Part shown: piece after piece, positions 4,957 through 6,190 of the stretch
Layout: every line of letters begins with the position of its first letter
Position numbering within the stretch: position 1 is the first letter of the stretch
Source: Nitrospira sp.
GTDB taxonomy: Bacteria > Nitrospirota > Nitrospiria > Nitrospirales > Nitrospiraceae
NCBI GenBank assembly: GCA_025360665.1
Contig: JANYBU010000317.1
Location: forward strand, 1-6,190
Length of the DNA: 6,190 nucleotides
Direction: 5' to 3'
Made by a program: the position numbers and the translations under genes
Notes under the pieces: generated by a model
What the model saw: only the letters and a program-made list of their open reading frames with translations
Databases searched by the model: none
What the model was told of the DNA's origin: nothing

Positions 4957-5415
4957 TTACTTCACGAACGGATGGCCGGCCTTCTGCCAGTCTTCGAGGC
5001 TCATCACCACGGCGGTGGTGTGCGTGAACCCCAGCTCCGCAAGAGACTGTGCCGCGAGCGAGGCACGGTTGCCGCTTTGGCATTGGAGATACACGGTCCT
5101 GCCCATCTCGATGTTGGCCGGAAAGCCGATATGCTCCCAGACTTGGAATTCGAGGAGACCGCGGGGAATGTTGATCGCCCCAGGCACATGCCCTGCGGCA
5201 TACTCATGCGGCTCACGCACGTCCACGATCAGGGCATCGCCCGGACTCTCCACGACCTTGCGATACTCCTCCATGCCGATCGTCTTGACCTGCTTCTGCG
5301 CCGCCTGAATCTTCTGTGTCACCACCGGCGGAAAGCTCTGCGCGAGAGCCATGGGAGGGACTGACAGCACCGCACCGATCACGATGACCATGGATGACGT
5401 AAACAACTGGTTCAT
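4957..5415 (-). CDS. Exported single-domain rhodanese-like protein
   Basis: This is a 152-residue protein expected to transfer sulfane sulfur or act as a persulfide carrier outside the cytoplasm. Residues 1-25 are a signal peptide (MNQLFTSSMVIVIGAVLSVP, then PMALA before QS). The rhodanese domain spans about 45-150, with VDVREPHEYAAGHVPGAINI (64-83) as the CH2A-type region and the active loop CQSGNR, with Cys112 as the catalytic residue and Arg117 closing the loop. WQKAGHPFVK ends the domain as usual. The ATG at 5415 is preferred over an in-frame ATG at 5439 because a GAAGGGGAAG purine run precedes it and the signal peptide begins there. It is a single domain, not a tandem TST type, and intact. 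It is monocistronic and flanked by repeats C and D, and could be a mobile cassette. The partner is unknown. Confidence 0.9.
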   Translation of the reverse strand: MNQLFTSSMVIVIGAVLSVPPMALAQSFPPVVTQKIQAAQKQVKTIGMEEYRKVVESPGDALIVDVREPHEYAAGHVPGAINIPRGLLEFQVWEHIGFPANIEMGRTVYLQCQSGNRASLAAQSLAELGFTHTTAVVMSLEDWQKAGHPFVK

Positions 5416-5487
5416 GTGTACTTCCCCTTCTTGGGACATGAGAACAAGGCGCGCTCACATGCGCCATCATGATGATGACAGAAAGGG

Positions 5488-5516
5488 ATTCTACGCTGTT
5501 CCTGTGAAGGGCTCAA
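5488..5516 (-). promoter_or_regulatory. Candidate sigma70-type promoter of the rhodanese gene
   Basis: On the minus strand TTGAGC (5516-5511) and TAGAAT (5493-5488) are separated by 17 bases and lie 70-100 bases upstream of the ATG at 5415. They match four of six and five of six consensus positions with ideal spacing. The region between promoter and gene contains the small near-palindrome CATCATGATGATG (5466-5478). Confidence 0.5.
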
Positions 5517-5535
5517 GGCACTGCGGAGTGTTCTG

Positions 5536-5597
5536 AGGGGGGAGTCGGAGAGAAGCAGTCTGCCCGATATGCTCCGCGGGATGTTGGATTGCAAGAC
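5536..5597 (+). repeat. Partial copy D of the dispersed repeat (right box only)
   Basis: A 24-base segment (5574-5597) is identical to 4896-4919 in copy C, starting CCGCGGGATG and ending TTGCAAGAC. It is preceded by a GGAGTCGGAGAGAAG stretch like the purine-rich left part of copies A and C. The 9-base units and the palindromic core between the two are missing, so this is an internally deleted or solo derivative. Confidence 0.7.
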
Positions 5598-5619
5598 CCT
5601 CAAAGCTTTGCCCAGGGTC
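5595..5619 (-). terminator. Possible weak terminator or stem-loop after the lmo0937-type gene
   Basis: GACCCT (5595-5600) pairs with AGGGTC (5614-5619), and the loop contains the 10-base palindrome CAAAGCTTTG (5601-5610). It begins just after the stop codon of the small membrane gene on the minus strand. No T-run follows, so termination is only possible, not shown. Its outer arm overlaps the end of repeat D. Confidence 0.3.
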
Positions 5620-5620
5620 C

Positions 5621-5767
5621 TTATTCGCGTCGACCTCGAATGACACGAACCAGAATCACCACGACGGCGATGACCAAGAGGGCATGAATGAATCCGCCCA
5701 TGGTGTTCGAGGTGACAATACCCAGAAGCCAGAGGACAACCATGATGATTGCAATGGTCTCGAGCAT
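5621..5767 (-). CDS. lmo0937-type small membrane protein, 48 residues
   Basis: The minus strand from the ATG at 5767 encodes MLETIAIIMVVLWLLGIVTS, then NTMGGFIHALLVIAVVVILV and RVIRGRRE before TAA. The pattern ML-x-TI near the start, LWLLGxVTS, a GGFIHxLLVIAVVV second helix and a basic tail is that of the lmo0937 family of tiny inner-membrane proteins. It has two membrane helices (about 3-18 and 24-41) with a short glycine turn. The function is unknown; relatives often appear as stress-related singletons. AAAAGGAG lies six bases before the ATG. It is monocistronic, between repeat D and an AT-richer spacer. It is easily missed because of its size, but length, start and sequence all fit the family. 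Confidence 0.88.
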   Translation of the reverse strand: MLETIAIIMVVLWLLGIVTSNTMGGFIHALLVIAVVVILVRVIRGRRE

Positions 5768-5953
5768 GTTGTTTCTCCTTTTGCCATACCGTGGCCCATC
5801 GTAAGTTTAGCGGCCCACTGCCGCCTCACTCATAAATCTTCTGGTGCCACCCGGGAAGCAGAGCAAGGCAGTTTCAGTAATCTGCTGTGCGCGAGTCTAC
5901 TCCGAAGCCCGAGACGTATCCATCACTCTGTAGATGATGTGGGAGCTCCGTGT

Positions 5954-6050
5954 GAGGGGAGACCAGGCGAGTTTGTCTAGTTTGTCTAGTTTGTCTGGTT
6001 GTTCTGGTTTGTTTCGTTCCCCAACCAAACGAACCAAACAAACTAAATAA
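5954..6050 (-). repeat. Dispersed palindromic repeat, copy E (inverted, divergent)
   Basis: On the plus strand the units GTTTGTCTA, GTTTGTCTA, GTTTGTCTG, GTTGTTCTG and GTTTGTTTC (5971-6015) are tandem 9-mers, followed by a short CCCC turn and the complementary AACCAAACGAACCAAACAAAC (6022-6042, in two parts). The long unit array is on the left here and on the right in copies A-C, so this copy is inverted. A GTGAGGGGAG stretch (5952-5961) marks its outer side. It ends where the IS30-family element begins. Confidence 0.75.
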
Positions 6051-6059
6051 ACGGCGGTT

Positions 6060-6190
6060 TCAAGTTCCAAGTGCAACGGGTGAAGGATGGCGCAGGTGCG
6101 CGTAGACTTCCAGGGGCGTGGCAAAGTCGAGACATTTCCTCGGGCGCGTGTTCAACCGATGGGCGATGGCGTTCAACTCGCGCTGCGTGT
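6060..6190 (-). CDS. IS30-family transposase, C-terminal fragment (runs off right edge)
   Basis: The minus strand gives TQRELNAIAHRLNTRPRKCL, then DFATPLEVYAHLRHPSPVALGT and TGA at 6062-6060. RELNxIAxRLNxRPRKxLxFxTPxEV is the characteristic C-terminal segment of IS30-family transposases, following the last catalytic acid of the DDE core. Only the last 43 residues are in the window. The sequence after the stop codon (towards 6050, CGGCGGTTTCAAG on the plus strand) is likely part of the terminal inverted repeat. IS30-type elements are known to choose palindromic targets, and this one abuts the palindromic repeat copy E. Whether the element is complete cannot be judged here. Confidence 0.85.
   Translation of the reverse strand, partial: TQRELNAIAHRLNTRPRKCLDFATPLEVYAHLRHPSPVALGT

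Noticed and set aside
5838..5860. Possible sigma54 promoter (TGGCAC on the minus strand) upstream of the lmo0937-type gene
   Set aside because: The GC of the -12 element is missing at the required spacing.

Overview
This window looks like an accessory, insertion-sequence-rich stretch of a GC-rich Gram-negative chromosome. I infer a Nitrospira-like member of Nitrospirota. The clues are a dispersed intergenic repeat built on CTGGT/ACCAG 9-mers, which I recall from Nitrospira genomes, plus a DUF5069 protein, an lmo0937-type mini membrane protein and a sensor-protein N-terminus of a style I associate with that genus. None of this could be tested by search here.

Layout, left to right. The left edge (1-80, minus) is the N-terminus of an IS630-type transposase. 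It abuts a DUF5069 gene (103-552, minus). Repeat copy A (about 611-828) follows, then an unassigned coding-like fragment (832-958) and a decayed membrane sensor gene (959-1466, minus) with an in-frame TGA and a frameshift. Upstream of the sensor lie a possible 41-codon ORF and two strong hairpins. Next are the tail of a dead IS3-family element (1788-1909) and repeat copy B (about 1910-2090).

The best-preserved functional unit is at 2126-4537. An AraC-family regulator with a cupin-like sensor domain is divergent from a two-gene operon encoding a class I SAM-dependent methyltransferase and a small AhpD/carboxymuconolactone-decarboxylase-fold protein with an intact E-x11-CxxC-x3-H motif. The divergent promoter region holds one strong palindrome, the obvious candidate operator. 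A reasonable inference is a regulator-controlled methylation plus thiol-redox detoxification module, with the substrate unknown.

The right part has repeat copy C (4681-4934), an exported single-domain rhodanese (4957-5415, minus), a partial repeat D, an lmo0937-type 48-residue membrane protein (5621-5767, minus), repeat copy E in opposite orientation (about 5954-6050), and the C-terminus of an IS30-family transposase (6060-6190, minus) running off the edge.

The main non-genic signal is the repeat family: five copies in 6 kb, each with a 9-bp-periodic arm that folds back on a complementary arm, and copies A and C with shared outer boxes. Several copies sit at junctions with IS ends or broken genes.
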